A DNA stretch of 46,570 nucleotides from G020353235 sp035528295. Lineage in GTDB: Bacteria > Chloroflexota > Dehalococcoidia > Dehalococcoidales > JAUYDJ01. Location: positions 1 through 46,570 of the forward strand of contig DATKYY010000050.1 in NCBI GenBank assembly GCA_035528295.1, given 5' to 3'. Made by a program: the position numbers and the translations under genes. The notes beneath the pieces were generated by a model. That model saw only the letters and a list, made by a program, of their open reading frames with translations. It searched no databases and was not told the DNA's origin. Of this stretch, positions 1 to 7,628 are shown in pieces. The first letter of the stretch is position 1. The number at the start of each line of letters is the position of its first letter.

Positions 1-2
1 AA

Positions 3-725
3 ATCGATCTGGCTCTGGTTGGTAAGGGGATAACCTTTGATTCCGGCGGTATTTCCATAAAGCCGTCGGAGGGGATGGGGGAGATGAAGGGAGATATGGC
101 CGGCGGGGCGGCGGTTATGGCTGCCCTCAGCGCCATTGCCCGGCTGAAACCGAAGATTAATGTCATCGCCATCATCCCGGCTACCGAAAATCTGCCCAGC
201 GGCAATGCGCTCAAGCCGGGGGATATCATAATCGCAATGAACGGCAAGACGGTTGAGATTATCTCCACCGATGCCGAGGGAAGACTGGCTTTAGCCGATG
301 CGCTGGCCTATGCCCGGAAACTGGGGGCCAAGCGTATTGTTGATGTGGCTACCCTGACCGGCTCCTGCCGGGTAGCCCTGGGTGATGTTTATACCGGTGT
401 TCTGGGTAATAATCAGAAGCTAATAGACCAGGTGGTCAACGCTGGCCAGGAATCGGGGGAGCTTATCTGGCAGCTGCCGATGCACGAGCGGTATAAAGAG
501 CAGAATAAGAGTGATGTTGCCGATATCAAGAATGTCGGTGGTAAATACGCTGGGGCAATCACGGCCGCCCAGTTTCTGGCTGAATTCGCCGGTGGTGCCC
601 CCTGGGTTCACCTGGATATTGCCGGCACCAGTATGACCGATAAAGAGCGAGCCTATCAGGTTAAAGGGGCTACCGGAGTGCCGGTACGCACTCTGGTCAA
701 CTTTGTTCTGGCGCTTTTGAAGTAG
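3..725 (+). CDS. pepA: Leucyl aminopeptidase (M17 family), 5' truncated by the window edge
   Basis: This is the C-terminal catalytic half of a cytosolic M17 leucine aminopeptidase, a two-metal enzyme that removes N-terminal residues from peptides. The open frame runs in from the left edge, so the start is outside the window. Visible signatures are the metal-binding stretch GKGITFDSGG with its catalytic Lys at the very start, MKGDMAGGAAV, and the family signature STDAEGRLALADAL with the conserved Arg (near base 265-305). The usual signature begins NTDAEGRL; here Asn is replaced by Ser. The protein ends FVLALLK at a TAG. About 65 bases separate it from mobA, so it may be unlinked or a read-through partner. 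Confidence 0.95.
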   Translation: MDLALVGKGITFDSGGISIKPSEGMGEMKGDMAGGAAVMAALSAIARLKPKINVIAIIPATENLPSGNALKPGDIIIAMNGKTVEIISTDAEGRLALADALAYARKLGAKRIVDVATLTGSCRVALGDVYTGVLGNNQKLIDQVVNAGQESGELIWQLPMHERYKEQNKSDVADIKNVGGKYAGAITAAQFLAEFAGGAPWVHLDIAGTSMTDKERAYQVKGATGVPVRTLVNFVLALLK

Positions 726-791
726 AAATTTAGCCTGAATTATTGACTTAGTATGGTAAAATTGGTAGTTAGAGGAGCCGGGGAATAAGCC

Positions 792-1397
792 TTGGCGATA
801 AATGGCATTGTGCTGGCTGGTGGTAAGGGCTTACGCCTGAGACGGAATAAGGCATTAGAGGCTGTTGGCGATAAGAGTCTGCTGGAGAGGGTAATTTCCA
901 CGCTTAATTTGTTTCAGGGCGATATTATTATCGTTACTTCCCGGGAACAATCTCTGCCGCACTCTATCGATTACCCCAAGTTGAGAATAGTCGCTGACGC
1001 CTATCCCGGCAAGGGCGCTTTGGGCGGCATTTACACCGGCTTGATGGCATCGGGTTCACCCCACAATATAGTCGTTGCCTGCGATATGCCCTTTCTGAAC
1101 CACGACTTGCTGGACTATATGGTACAGCTTGCGCCGGACTACGATGTGGTTGTTCCCCGTTTGGGGAAAATGGTGGAACCCCTGCATGCGGTTTACTCCA
1201 GGAACTGCCTGACGGCTATCGAGTCTTTGCTCAAGCAGAATAGCCTGAGTATTACCAGGCTCTTCAGTCTGGTCAGGGCCAGATATGTGGAGGCTGAGGA
1301 GATTGACCGGTTTGACCCCCGGCACCTGAGCTTTTTCAATATCAACACCGAGGCTGATTTAAAGCGGGCCAGGGAGCTAATCAGGGAAGAAAGTTAA
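792..1397 (+). CDS. mobA: Molybdenum cofactor guanylyltransferase MobA
   Basis: MobA transfers GMP from GTP to molybdopterin, making the guanine dinucleotide form of the cofactor used by DMSO-reductase-family enzymes such as formate dehydrogenase. The 201-aa product begins MAINGIVLAGGKGLRLRRNKAL, which fits the nucleotidyltransferase LAGG-x3-R-x3-KAL loop near residues 8-22. ACDMPFLN near residue 96 is the conserved metal-binding Asp region. The start is TTG at 792, preceded by GAGGAG at 772-777, a rather long spacing. Its stop TAA overlaps the moeA ATG by one base, so the two are translationally coupled. The fdhA gene about 9 kb away is a plausible client. Confidence 0.93.
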   Translation: MAINGIVLAGGKGLRLRRNKALEAVGDKSLLERVISTLNLFQGDIIIVTSREQSLPHSIDYPKLRIVADAYPGKGALGGIYTGLMASGSPHNIVVACDMPFLNHDLLDYMVQLAPDYDVVVPRLGKMVEPLHAVYSRNCLTAIESLLKQNSLSITRLFSLVRARYVEAEEIDRFDPRHLSFFNINTEADLKRARELIREES

Positions 1398-2659
1398 TGA
1401 TAAGCGTTGACCAGGCTTTAGACAAAATACTGGGCTATGTATCCGTTCTGGAGGCAGAGCCGGAGCCCATTCTGGAGACTCTGGGTCAGGTTCTGGCTGA
1501 GGATATCTACGCCACGTTTGATATTCCGCCGCTGGACAATTCGGCGATGGACGGCTACGCCGTCAGGGCAGCAGACACCGCTGGGGCCAGCCCGCAATCA
1601 CCCCGGTTGCTGCGGGTGATTGACATTGTTATGGCCGGCTCTATCTCGGAGCGTGAGGTGGTGCCGGGCACGGCGATTCGCATTATGACCGGTGCCCCCA
1701 TACCGCGGGGGGCTGATGCCGTAGCCAGATTTGAGATTACGGATGCGGCGGAGCGAAAAGACGCTACCAGAGAAATAGCTATTCTGGCGGAAATAAAGGC
1801 AGGCAATGACCTCCGCCGTGCCGGTGAGGATATAGCCAAGGGTGCCAGGGTATTAGGTAAGGGGACAGTAATCAGACCGGCCGAGGTCGGTGTTCTGGCC
1901 TCTCTGGGGCGGGCTCAGGTAGCCGTCATCCGCCGCCCCCGGGTGGCTATCCTGGTTACCGGGGATGAATTAGTTGACATAAATAAATCACTACCGAGGG
2001 GCAAGATATATAACAGCAACACCTATAGCCTGGCGGCTCTGGTGCGCCGCTACGGGGGTATTCCCCAGGTTCTGGGGTTAGCCTCGGATAGTGAAGATTT
2101 AATGCGAGCCAAGCTTAACCAGAATCTGGATGCCGATATGCTCATCACTACCGGTGGTGTATCGATGGGCGACTTTGACGTGGTCAAAGACGTCCTGGCC
2201 AGGGAGGGGAAGCTGGTCTTCTGGAAGGTCCGGATGAGGCCGGGGCGACCGGTAACCTTTGGCCTGATTAAGGGACGGAGTAAGGCTGGGGTGGCTAAAG
2301 AAATAGTTCACCTCGGCTTACCGGGCAACCCGGTAAGCGCCATGGTTACCTTTGAGGTATTTGCCCGCCCGGCTATGCTCAAAATGATGGGCCGGGAGAA
2401 TCTGGCTAAGCCAACGATAGAGGCCATAATAGAAGAGCCGATAGCCAATGATGGCGGCTTCCGTATTTTCGCTCGAGCCATAGTAGAGAAGCGTAACGGG
2501 CAGTACTTTGCCCGCTTGACCGGTCCGCAGGGTGCCGGGATTCTGACCTCAATGTCCCGTGCTAACGGGCTGGTAGTGGTCTCCGAGGACAGGCTCAGGG
2601 TGGAAAAGGGAGAGACCGTTCCGGTGATGATGCTGGACTGGAATGAGGAGAGCGGATAA
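1397..2659 (+). CDS. moeA: Molybdopterin molybdenumtransferase MoeA
   Basis: MoeA inserts molybdate (or tungstate) into adenylylated molybdopterin. The 420-aa length is normal. It opens with ISVDQALDKIL and the substrate-site region DIPPLDNSAMDGYAVRA near residues 42-58, continues with IRMTGAPIPRGADAV-type sequence (residues 94-109), then the MoaB/MogA-like domain with LVTGDELV, TTGGVSMGDFDVVKDVL and LGLPGNPVSAMVTF. The C-terminal domain IV ends near EKGETVPVMML. It overlaps mobA by one base, and the next gene starts two bases after its stop, forming a three-gene unit. No moaA, moaC or moaE gene is in the window. Confidence 0.96.
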   Translation: MISVDQALDKILGYVSVLEAEPEPILETLGQVLAEDIYATFDIPPLDNSAMDGYAVRAADTAGASPQSPRLLRVIDIVMAGSISEREVVPGTAIRIMTGAPIPRGADAVARFEITDAAERKDATREIAILAEIKAGNDLRRAGEDIAKGARVLGKGTVIRPAEVGVLASLGRAQVAVIRRPRVAILVTGDELVDINKSLPRGKIYNSNTYSLAALVRRYGGIPQVLGLASDSEDLMRAKLNQNLDADMLITTGGVSMGDFDVVKDVLAREGKLVFWKVRMRPGRPVTFGLIKGRSKAGVAKEIVHLGLPGNPVSAMVTFEVFARPAMLKMMGRENLAKPTIEAIIEEPIANDGGFRIFARAIVEKRNGQYFARLTGPQGAGILTSMSRANGLVVVSEDRLRVEKGETVPVMMLDWNEESG

Positions 2660-2660
2660 C

Positions 2661-3392
2661 TTGATAGTTGACGCTAAAGAGTTTGTTTTTAAGGCACCGC
2701 CGGCGGTAGCCCGGGCGCAGCGCGTTTTGATTAAGCCCAGTGCCGCTTATCCCGTGCCATACCCGGTGACGACCAGTCGCAAAATGCTGTCGGCAATAAT
2801 AGCCGGCATCAGGCGGGTCAGTGATGCTGATATTCTCCTGCTTGAAGGCGCCCCGGAGGGGAGCCCGGTTCGTCCCGTATATCAAGCCCTGGGTTACGAC
2901 TTCCCCCGCGTATTGATGCCGGATGTCAAGGATTGTATCTGGGTAGAGGTGGATAACCCGCTGACCAAGGCCCTGGCTGTGCCCACTTTCTGGGTGCCCA
3001 ATATCATCCTGTCCAGCGATTACCTGATAAGCGTCACCCCGTTAAAGATTATCAACGGGCAGTGTAATTTTAGCATAATGAACCTGCTTTCCCTGCTGCC
3101 CAGCAGCAAGTATGGTGGTGGCCAGGCGGGGGAGTGGGGGGCTCTATATAGCCTCGGCATAGACCGGGTGGTGGCTGACCTCTATTTTACGCTACCCTTT
3201 GACCTGGGGATTATTGAAGCCCGCCAGAAGTTCACTAGTCTGGGTGACCCGACTCAGGGTGAGGTTGAGGAGTACGGTAAGGTGTTCGTGGGCGAGCCCT
3301 ACCAGGTAGACCGGGAAGCCGCCGAGAAGCTCGGGCTTAAAGCCGGCTATCTTGACCTGATTGAAGAAGCCCGGCTGGATTTCGAAACCTAG
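2661..3392 (+). CDS. DUF362 domain protein linked to the molybdenum-cofactor genes
   Basis: The 243-aa product resembles the DUF362 family, whose biochemical role is not settled. The family look comes from an early VLIKPSAAYPVPYPVTTS segment, then a hydrophobic LLLEGAP strand and a central ISVTPLKI stretch. I prefer the TTG start at 2661, two bases after the moeA stop, because GAGGAG at 2646-2651 sits nine bases upstream. The ATG at 2643 lies inside moeA with no better site. No cysteine-rich ferredoxin motif is present, unlike many DUF362 proteins. Tight coupling to mobA-moeA hints at a cofactor or redox role, but that is inference. Confidence 0.75.
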   Translation: MIVDAKEFVFKAPPAVARAQRVLIKPSAAYPVPYPVTTSRKMLSAIIAGIRRVSDADILLLEGAPEGSPVRPVYQALGYDFPRVLMPDVKDCIWVEVDNPLTKALAVPTFWVPNIILSSDYLISVTPLKIINGQCNFSIMNLLSLLPSSKYGGGQAGEWGALYSLGIDRVVADLYFTLPFDLGIIEARQKFTSLGDPTQGEVEEYGKVFVGEPYQVDREAAEKLGLKAGYLDLIEEARLDFET

Positions 3393-3437
3393 TTTCTGAA
3401 AAAGTGACCGCTACTACGGCTTGGGGCGGGTTAGAGA

Positions 3438-3719
3438 CTAATAGCGGACACTGAAACCGGTGTAGTCTCCGGTGTATTTTGACCAGACGGTTATTACCTT
3501 TTCCACCCTGGCTCCCGGTGGCCCAGCCTGAAGGGAGACGATTAGCTTCTCCAGTTTGTCTCTTTCCCCTTCGGCCTGAACCTCAACCATTCTTTCTGGC
3601 AGGTTGCGCACATAGCCGGTCAGTTCCAGTTCTCTCGCCCGCCGGGAGACGAAGGCACGGAAGAAGATACCCTGAACCAGACCATAGACTACGGCACGCA
3701 GTGAAACTAGGTCACTCAT
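3438..3719 (-). CDS. acyP: Acylphosphatase
   Basis: This small cytosolic enzyme hydrolyses acyl phosphates. The 93-aa product matches the family length and fold. AVVYGLVQGIFFRAFVSRRA carries the phosphate-binding loop and catalytic Arg (residues 10-29), and LTGYVRNLPERMVEVQAEG carries the G-x-VRN motif with the catalytic Asn. It ends GFSVRY, close to the usual F-x-I/V-R-Y terminus. Its ATG overlaps the end of the upstream radical SAM gene by four bases (3716-3719), so the two are co-transcribed on the minus strand. Confidence 0.95.
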   Translation of the reverse strand: MSDLVSLRAVVYGLVQGIFFRAFVSRRARELELTGYVRNLPERMVEVQAEGERDKLEKLIVSLQAGPPGARVEKVITVWSKYTGDYTGFSVRY

Positions 3720-4585
3720 CTTAAAATAAACCTCAGTGGTGGTGAGGGGCAGGGGCGGTCCAGTCTAACCAAGCCCTGCTGGTGAGCCAGGTCAACGGCT
3801 TCCTGAAACTCGTCGCCGGTTATCGAGCGGGAAATGGGGCGGATAGCTGAGGCCTGGTAGCAGGGGTGATACTGATTCATAATATTCAGGTAGGTATTGG
3901 CGGAGACCTCTTGGGCGAGGAAGCGCACCACTTCTTTAGTCCCCGCTAGGCGGTTGGGCAATATTAAGTGGCGTACCAGCAGACCTCTTTGGGCAACCCC
4001 CTGCTCATCTATCTCAAGGTCGCCGACCTGGCGGTGCATCTCCCTGACGGCTGCCCGGTTTACTTCCGGGTAGTTTTTTATCCCGGACAGCTTTTCCGCC
4101 GTCTTTTCATCGGCGTATTTCATATCGGGCATATAAATATCAACAATGCCGTCCAGCAGCTCCAGTGTCTCCACTGAGTCATAGCCACCGGAGTTGTAAA
4201 CTATAGGTAACTGAAGCCCGTCATCTATGGCTGATACCAGCGCTGCCAGGATATGGGGCACGACATGAGTCGGGCTTACCAGATTTATATTATGGCAGCC
4301 CTTTGCCTGCAGGGAGAGCATCATCCCAGCCAGTTCCCTTCGGTCAACCGTATCGCCTTCACCCAGCTGGCTGATGGTATAGTTCTGGCAAAAGCGGCAG
4401 TGCAGGTTACAATAGGTAAAGAAGATAGTGCCTGAACCGTGCCTGCCCACCAGGGGTGCCTCTTCGCCAAAGTGGGGACCGTAGCTGGAAACCATCGCCT
4501 GAGTAGTAATTTGGCACTCCCCGCTCTCCCCAGCCAGACGGTTAGCCCGGCACTGGCGCGGGCACAGACGGCACTCGGCCAGCAT
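3716..4585 (-). CDS. Radical SAM protein, PflA/PflX-like; N-terminus probably longer than the first ATG
   Basis: The product has a radical SAM cluster motif CNLHCRFC (C-x3-C-x2-C, about residues 59-66) after an N-terminal cysteine motif CRLCPRQC (residues 5-12). This layout is typical of proteins annotated as pyruvate formate-lyase activating enzyme-like (PflX). The target is unknown; no pyruvate formate-lyase gene is in the window. Minus-strand translation stays open above the ATG, with IIAAYQQLHRRELEARVAKA running straight into it. That kind of sequence normally precedes the CxLCPR motif in this family. No in-frame ATG, GTG or TTG exists there before a TAA near 4700. The true start may therefore be a rare AUA/AUC codon near 4645, just after a GGAG. 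Confidence 0.88.
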   Translation of the reverse strand: MLAECRLCPRQCRANRLAGESGECQITTQAMVSSYGPHFGEEAPLVGRHGSGTIFFTYCNLHCRFCQNYTISQLGEGDTVDRRELAGMMLSLQAKGCHNINLVSPTHVVPHILAALVSAIDDGLQLPIVYNSGGYDSVETLELLDGIVDIYMPDMKYADEKTAEKLSGIKNYPEVNRAAVREMHRQVGDLEIDEQGVAQRGLLVRHLILPNRLAGTKEVVRFLAQEVSANTYLNIMNQYHPCYQASAIRPISRSITGDEFQEAVDLAHQQGLVRLDRPCPSPPLRFILR

Positions 4586-4652
4586 TGCCCGGGCTTTGGC
4601 GACTCTAGCTTCTAACTCCCGGCGATGAAGCTGCTGATAAGCGGCGATTATC

Positions 4653-4796
4653 CTACTCCTCTTCCCTGGGCTCCTTCTTGCCTTTTTTGATTAGCTCGAC
4701 TTCGGTGGTGGGTGGCATTATGGTGAGCAGTGGCGCTTTCTTGCCACCCTTTTTGGCTTTCTTCGACTCTCGCTTTCGGAAATCTCGACTTCCCAT
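4653..4796 (-). CDS. Small basic protein, 47 aa, unknown function
   Basis: A 47-codon frame starts MGSRDFRKRESKKAKKGGKK and ends KKEPREEE. It is highly charged: a Lys/Arg-rich N-terminal half, a short hydrophobic LLTIMPP segment, then an alternating basic and acidic tail. It has no cysteines and no membrane segment. The stop TAG lies beside the presumed N-terminal region of the downstream radical SAM gene, which suggests coupling. The composition would suit nucleic acid or ribosome contact, but nothing in the sequence proves it. I have the impression that similar short proteins occur in related genomes. Confidence 0.6.
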   Translation of the reverse strand: MGSRDFRKRESKKAKKGGKKAPLLTIMPPTTEVELIKKGKKEPREEE

Positions 4797-4854
4797 GTCA
4801 GCACCTCTATTCTGGGACTTCAGCGATGGCTAACTAGAGTTTAGCAGAGGCAAA

Positions 4855-5556
4855 TTAGAGTGTAAAGTTGACCCCAAGACGCTCCAGTGCGGAGCGGGCG
4901 GCTTCGATGTCGGCGGCTTTCTTGCTCTTCCCGGCCCCCCTTCCCAGCAGGGTATCGCCTATTCTGACCTCAACGGTGAAATTTCTCTCGTGGGCTGGTC
5001 CGGTAGTGGCGACTACCCGGTAGACGGGTATCTTCTTAAGCTTGGCCTGAAAATATTCCTGAAGCTGTGATTTGTGATCAACCGTTACCCCCTGGCTTAC
5101 CGCCTTTTGCAGCGCTTTACCAAATAGCTTCAAGACAATGTTCTCGGTGGTAGCCGGGCCCTGGTCCAGATAAATAGCCGCTATCACTGCTTCCAGGGCT
5201 CGGGCCAGGTTGGCGGGCTTCTTTCGTCCCCCGGTGGCTTCTTCGCCTTTACCCAGATAGAGATAGTCGCCCAGCTTGATGGCGCGGGCGATACGGGCGA
5301 GGGTACCCTGGCAGACCAGGGCGGCGCGTAGTTTGGTCATTTCCCCCTCACTGAGGCGGGGGAAGTCGAGATATAGTTTTTGGGCAATTACCAGACCCAA
5401 TACCGCATCACCCAGAAATTCCGGCCTCTCATTGGAGGCGAGGGGAAAGTTGGGGTTCTCATTGAGGTATGAGTCGTGCACCACTGCCTGCTCAAGAAGA
5501 GCCGGGTTTTTAAGTGAGATGCCCAGGGTTTGTTGCAGTATGGTTAAATCAGCCAA
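4855..5556 (-). CDS. rnc: Ribonuclease III
   Basis: RNase III cleaves double-stranded RNA in rRNA processing and mRNA turnover. The 233-aa protein has the endonuclease domain with signature NERPEFLGDAVLGL (residues 42-55) and the second acidic metal-binding site around ALEAVIAAIYLDQG (residues 119-132). A C-terminal double-stranded-RNA-binding domain follows, from DHKSQLQEYFQAKLKK to the AGKSKKAADIEAARSALERL helix. The start is TTG at 5556 with GGGAGG upstream. Nothing is tightly linked upstream, where a divergent promoter drives the 148-aa gene. Confidence 0.97.
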   Translation of the reverse strand: MADLTILQQTLGISLKNPALLEQAVVHDSYLNENPNFPLASNERPEFLGDAVLGLVIAQKLYLDFPRLSEGEMTKLRAALVCQGTLARIARAIKLGDYLYLGKGEEATGGRKKPANLARALEAVIAAIYLDQGPATTENIVLKLFGKALQKAVSQGVTVDHKSQLQEYFQAKLKKIPVYRVVATTGPAHERNFTVEVRIGDTLLGRGAGKSKKAADIEAARSALERLGVNFTL

Positions 5557-5655
5557 GGTTACGGCGCCCTCCCTGGAATAATCTGAAGTCCAGCATAAAT
5601 CTCTCGCTCTGCCTTGTCAACTGTGGGCTTCTTTGGGCACAGCCGGCAAGCCTGA

Positions 5656-5684
5656 TTGCCGTAGCTGTAGCCGGGTGTTATAAT
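5656..5684 (+). promoter_or_regulatory. Sigma-70 type promoter for the 148-aa gene
   Basis: TTGCCG at 5656-5661 and TATAAT at 5679-5684 are separated by 17 bases. The predicted transcription start lies about 15 bases before the ATG at 5706, leaving room for the GAGG at 5692-5695. Confidence 0.65.
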
Positions 5685-5705
5685 TTAAAGGCGAGGTAAT
5701 ATGCC

Positions 5706-6152
5706 ATGACCGATGAAACCAAGATTCAAGACAAAGAGTTATTCAAGATATCAGGCAGTATTATGAATGAAGGCGGGTTGGAGAGCTTTCTGCGCGATTT
5801 GGAGGCGGAGCAGGTTTTCTGGAACTCGGGAGTGGTCGGAGTAACCAAATTTATCGGCTTTTTTACCACTGAGAGCAACCGATATACCGAGCCCAGACTC
5901 AGGGAAGTATGCGATAGTATGTGCTGTGCCTTGATCGAACTTGCCGATTTTCTCGTCTGCCAGTCTCAGTCCATGGATACCCTGGAGTTCACTGCGGATG
6001 ATACCAAATTTGGCCTCTCTATGTGTGTTGATGCTGACACTCAACATTCCGGTATCGAGGTCAGCAAGGAACGGCTTCATAGCCTGGCCAAAGCTTCTCG
6101 GGAAGCCTATGCGGCTTATCGGGCGGCGGTGAAAGAGGCGCTGCCGCTATAG
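5706..6152 (+). CDS. Hypothetical protein, 148 aa
   Basis: I do not recognise this family. The protein is soluble-looking, with no signal peptide or membrane segment. The N-terminal half contains acidic patches and the hydrophobic stretch SGVVGVTKFIGFF (residues 41-53). A central DSMCCALIELADFLVC segment (residues 69-84) holds three of its four cysteines, and an Ala-rich C-terminal helix ends EAYAAYRAAVKEALPL. Coding is supported by its own promoter, a GAGG ribosome site ahead of the ATG and a full-length open frame. It stands alone between rnc (divergent) and tRNA-Gln. Confidence 0.65.
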   Translation: MTDETKIQDKELFKISGSIMNEGGLESFLRDLEAEQVFWNSGVVGVTKFIGFFTTESNRYTEPRLREVCDSMCCALIELADFLVCQSQSMDTLEFTADDTKFGLSMCVDADTQHSGIEVSKERLHSLAKASREAYAAYRAAVKEALPL

Positions 6153-6210
6153 CAAGCGGAGATACCGGGAAGAGTCTATCTGGTGCCAATTAAGTGACAA
6201 TATCGTGCCC

Positions 6211-6240
6211 TTGCCGTGGCTGGGGGCTGGATGCTATAAT
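6211..6240 (+). promoter_or_regulatory. Promoter of tRNA-Gln
   Basis: TTGCCG at 6211-6216 and a perfect TATAAT at 6235-6240 are 18 bases apart. The -10 box ends ten bases before the first base of the tRNA, as expected for a tRNA promoter with a very short leader. Confidence 0.7.
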
Positions 6241-6250
6241 CTCAATACGC

Positions 6251-6324
6251 TGGGGAATCGTCTAGCGGTAGGACAGCAGACTCTGAATCTGCCAGGCCAG
6301 GTTCGAATCCTGGTTCCCCAGCCA
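6251..6324 (+). tRNA. tRNA-Gln (anticodon CTG)
   Basis: The acceptor stem TGGGGAA pairs with TTCCCCA at 6314-6320, followed by discriminator G and an encoded CCA. The anticodon stem GCAGA/TCTGC encloses the loop CTCTGAA, giving CUG. The T arm contains GTTCGAATC. It has a clear promoter just upstream. Confidence 0.95.
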
Positions 6325-6327
6325 TTT

Positions 6328-6534
6328 TTATTCCTCCCCGTAGAAAATCTGGGGGTGGCACACCAGGTACAGCAGTGAGCCAATAAAAGTAATAAATATA
6401 ATTAATATTGCCCACGGCGCTTTGTGTCCGCCAAGCACTTTGTTTCTTCTGGCCAAGTCCTGTAGCAGCATTAAGGCCAGCACGATGTGCAGGATACAAA
6501 ACAGTAAAAGGGCCAGGTACCATTGTAGGTCCAT
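6328..6534 (-). CDS. Small two-helix membrane protein, PLDc_N-like
   Basis: The 68-aa product has two hydrophobic helices, about residues 5-26 and 42-60. The second, KAPWAILIIFITFIGSLLYL, looks like the phospholipase D nuclease N-terminal (PLDc_N) membrane module. No catalytic HKD domain follows, so this is the stand-alone form, of unknown role. Its stop is three bases from the end of tRNA-Gln on the opposite strand. A TATAAT-like box on the minus strand (6562-6567) may drive it, but no good -35 is visible. Confidence 0.7.
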   Translation of the reverse strand: MDLQWYLALLLFCILHIVLALMLLQDLARRNKVLGGHKAPWAILIIFITFIGSLLYLVCHPQIFYGEE

Positions 6535-6650
6535 ATTATTCCCGCCGAAGATTTAGCCTATATTATAAGCGAAAACCGCTGGTCAGGCGAATTCCGGTAT
6601 CAGTTTATCAGCTTCATAACTGCTTGAACAGGGGGAGGCATTGACGGAAA

Positions 6651-7409
6651 TTAGCTTTTAGCCGGCTTGATACGTCGGAAGGTGGTTAGCTGGCAGACGG
6701 TGCCATCTAAATCAACATAGGGAGAAGCCAGCACCTCATAGCTTCGGCCATCGGGGAAGTGGTATTGCCACCCCTCAGTTGTCCCCTCGATAACACCAGG
6801 CAGTTTACAGGTCCGGCAGGGCTCATCCAGCTGGTGCAGATACTGGTAGCAATAAGCGCCAGCGCCTTCACCAAAGTGGTTTACCATGCTGGGATTAGCC
6901 AGTCTTATCTTATAGTCGGGGCCGATAACGACGACCCCGTCCGTCATCGCTTCCAGTATGGTCAGCATGGCCTCTTTCTCGGCGATCAGTCGAACCTCAA
7001 GCTGGCAGCACCGTTTCCATTCCTGGTGTGCCGTTGCCGTCAGGTAACCGAGACCACCGGCAATTACGGTGAAGATTACCATCCTGATAAGCGGGTCGGG
7101 GAAGGGAGAGACAAACAGGGCACGGGGCAGGAATGTCATCAGGGCGATGATGGTAATCATCATCGCGGCCCTGACCCCGAAGACATAACCAGCGTAGACT
7201 ATAGGGGCCATGAACAGGAGGCGGTGCACATCATGCACGCCATAAAGAAAGCCCCAGCGCAGGGCTTCCCATCCCGCCAGGTCAATTATTTCACCGAGGT
7301 AGTAGAATAGAATGCAGAACACCAGCATGGACAAAAGGATGTAGCCACGATAGGCATCGCGCCTTATCGGTGCGGGCAGGGTGATTTTGCTGGCATCAGG
7401 CTTATCCAT
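6651..7409 (-). CDS. Membrane-anchored PAS sensor protein without a kinase domain
   Basis: The 252-aa protein has several N-terminal membrane helices (about residues 22-130) followed by one PAS domain (about 140-245) and then stops. No histidine kinase, GGDEF or HTH domain follows. Its membrane segment HRLLFMAPIVYAGYVFG...LPRALFVS matches the start of the sensor kinase at 14232 (HSFERILYLAPVVWAGFLFG...LPRAIFIS), so the two share a sensor module. The PAS part contains CYQYLHQLDEPCRTC, a cysteine arrangement often seen in PAS domains. It lies downstream of the formate dehydrogenase operon and has TACCTA repeats ahead of it. It may modulate the kinase, or be a decayed kinase. Confidence 0.8.
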   Translation of the reverse strand: MDKPDASKITLPAPIRRDAYRGYILLSMLVFCILFYYLGEIIDLAGWEALRWGFLYGVHDVHRLLFMAPIVYAGYVFGVRAAMMITIIALMTFLPRALFVSPFPDPLIRMVIFTVIAGGLGYLTATAHQEWKRCCQLEVRLIAEKEAMLTILEAMTDGVVVIGPDYKIRLANPSMVNHFGEGAGAYCYQYLHQLDEPCRTCKLPGVIEGTTEGWQYHFPDGRSYEVLASPYVDLDGTVCQLTTFRRIKPAKS

Positions 7410-7463
7410 TCCTCCATCCTCCCAGCTTCTGCCATCAGCTTATCACCGGGCGGGTAATTTTGA

Positions 7464-7484
7464 CTTCCGCCGTGATACCTATTT
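7464..7484. repeat. 21-bp direct repeat, copy 1, with a TACCTAT core
   Basis: This stretch is identical to 13360-13380 and ends in the heptamer TACCTAT, which fits the NarL-type consensus TACYYMT. It lies 55 bases upstream of the PAS protein start. Further TACCTA hexamers follow at 7499-7504 and 7565-7570. It is a candidate binding site for the NarL-family regulator encoded at 13537. Confidence 0.6.
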
Positions 7485-7577
7485 TTGGCTTCCCAAAATA
7501 CCTAGCCCGGTTCCGGCGCTTAACACTTTACACCTACTGCTGATAGTGTATGGCTAAGTAAATATACCTAATGAAAT

Positions 7578-7610
7578 AACGGGCTGGAGCTTCAATTACT
7601 CCAACCCGTT
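7578..7610 (-). terminator. Hairpin after the nrfD-like gene
   Basis: AACGGGCTGGAG (7578-7589) and CTCCAACCCGTT (7599-7610) form a 12-bp stem with one C-A mismatch and a nine-base loop. It lies 19 bases past the nrfD stop on the minus strand and is followed by ATTTCATTAGG rather than a long U-tract. It is likely the transcription end, or an mRNA 3' stabilising stem, of the formate dehydrogenase operon. Confidence 0.65.
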
Positions 7611-7628
7611 ACTTCGTTTCGCTTAGCC

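Noticed and set aside
743..762. TTGACT and TAAAAT ahead of mobA as a promoter
   Set aside because: The two boxes are only eight bases apart, too close for a sigma-70 promoter.
6242..6523. Minus-strand ORF with the sequence AGEPGFEPGLADSESAV
   Set aside because: This is the well-known false translation of a tRNA; it overlaps tRNA-Gln.
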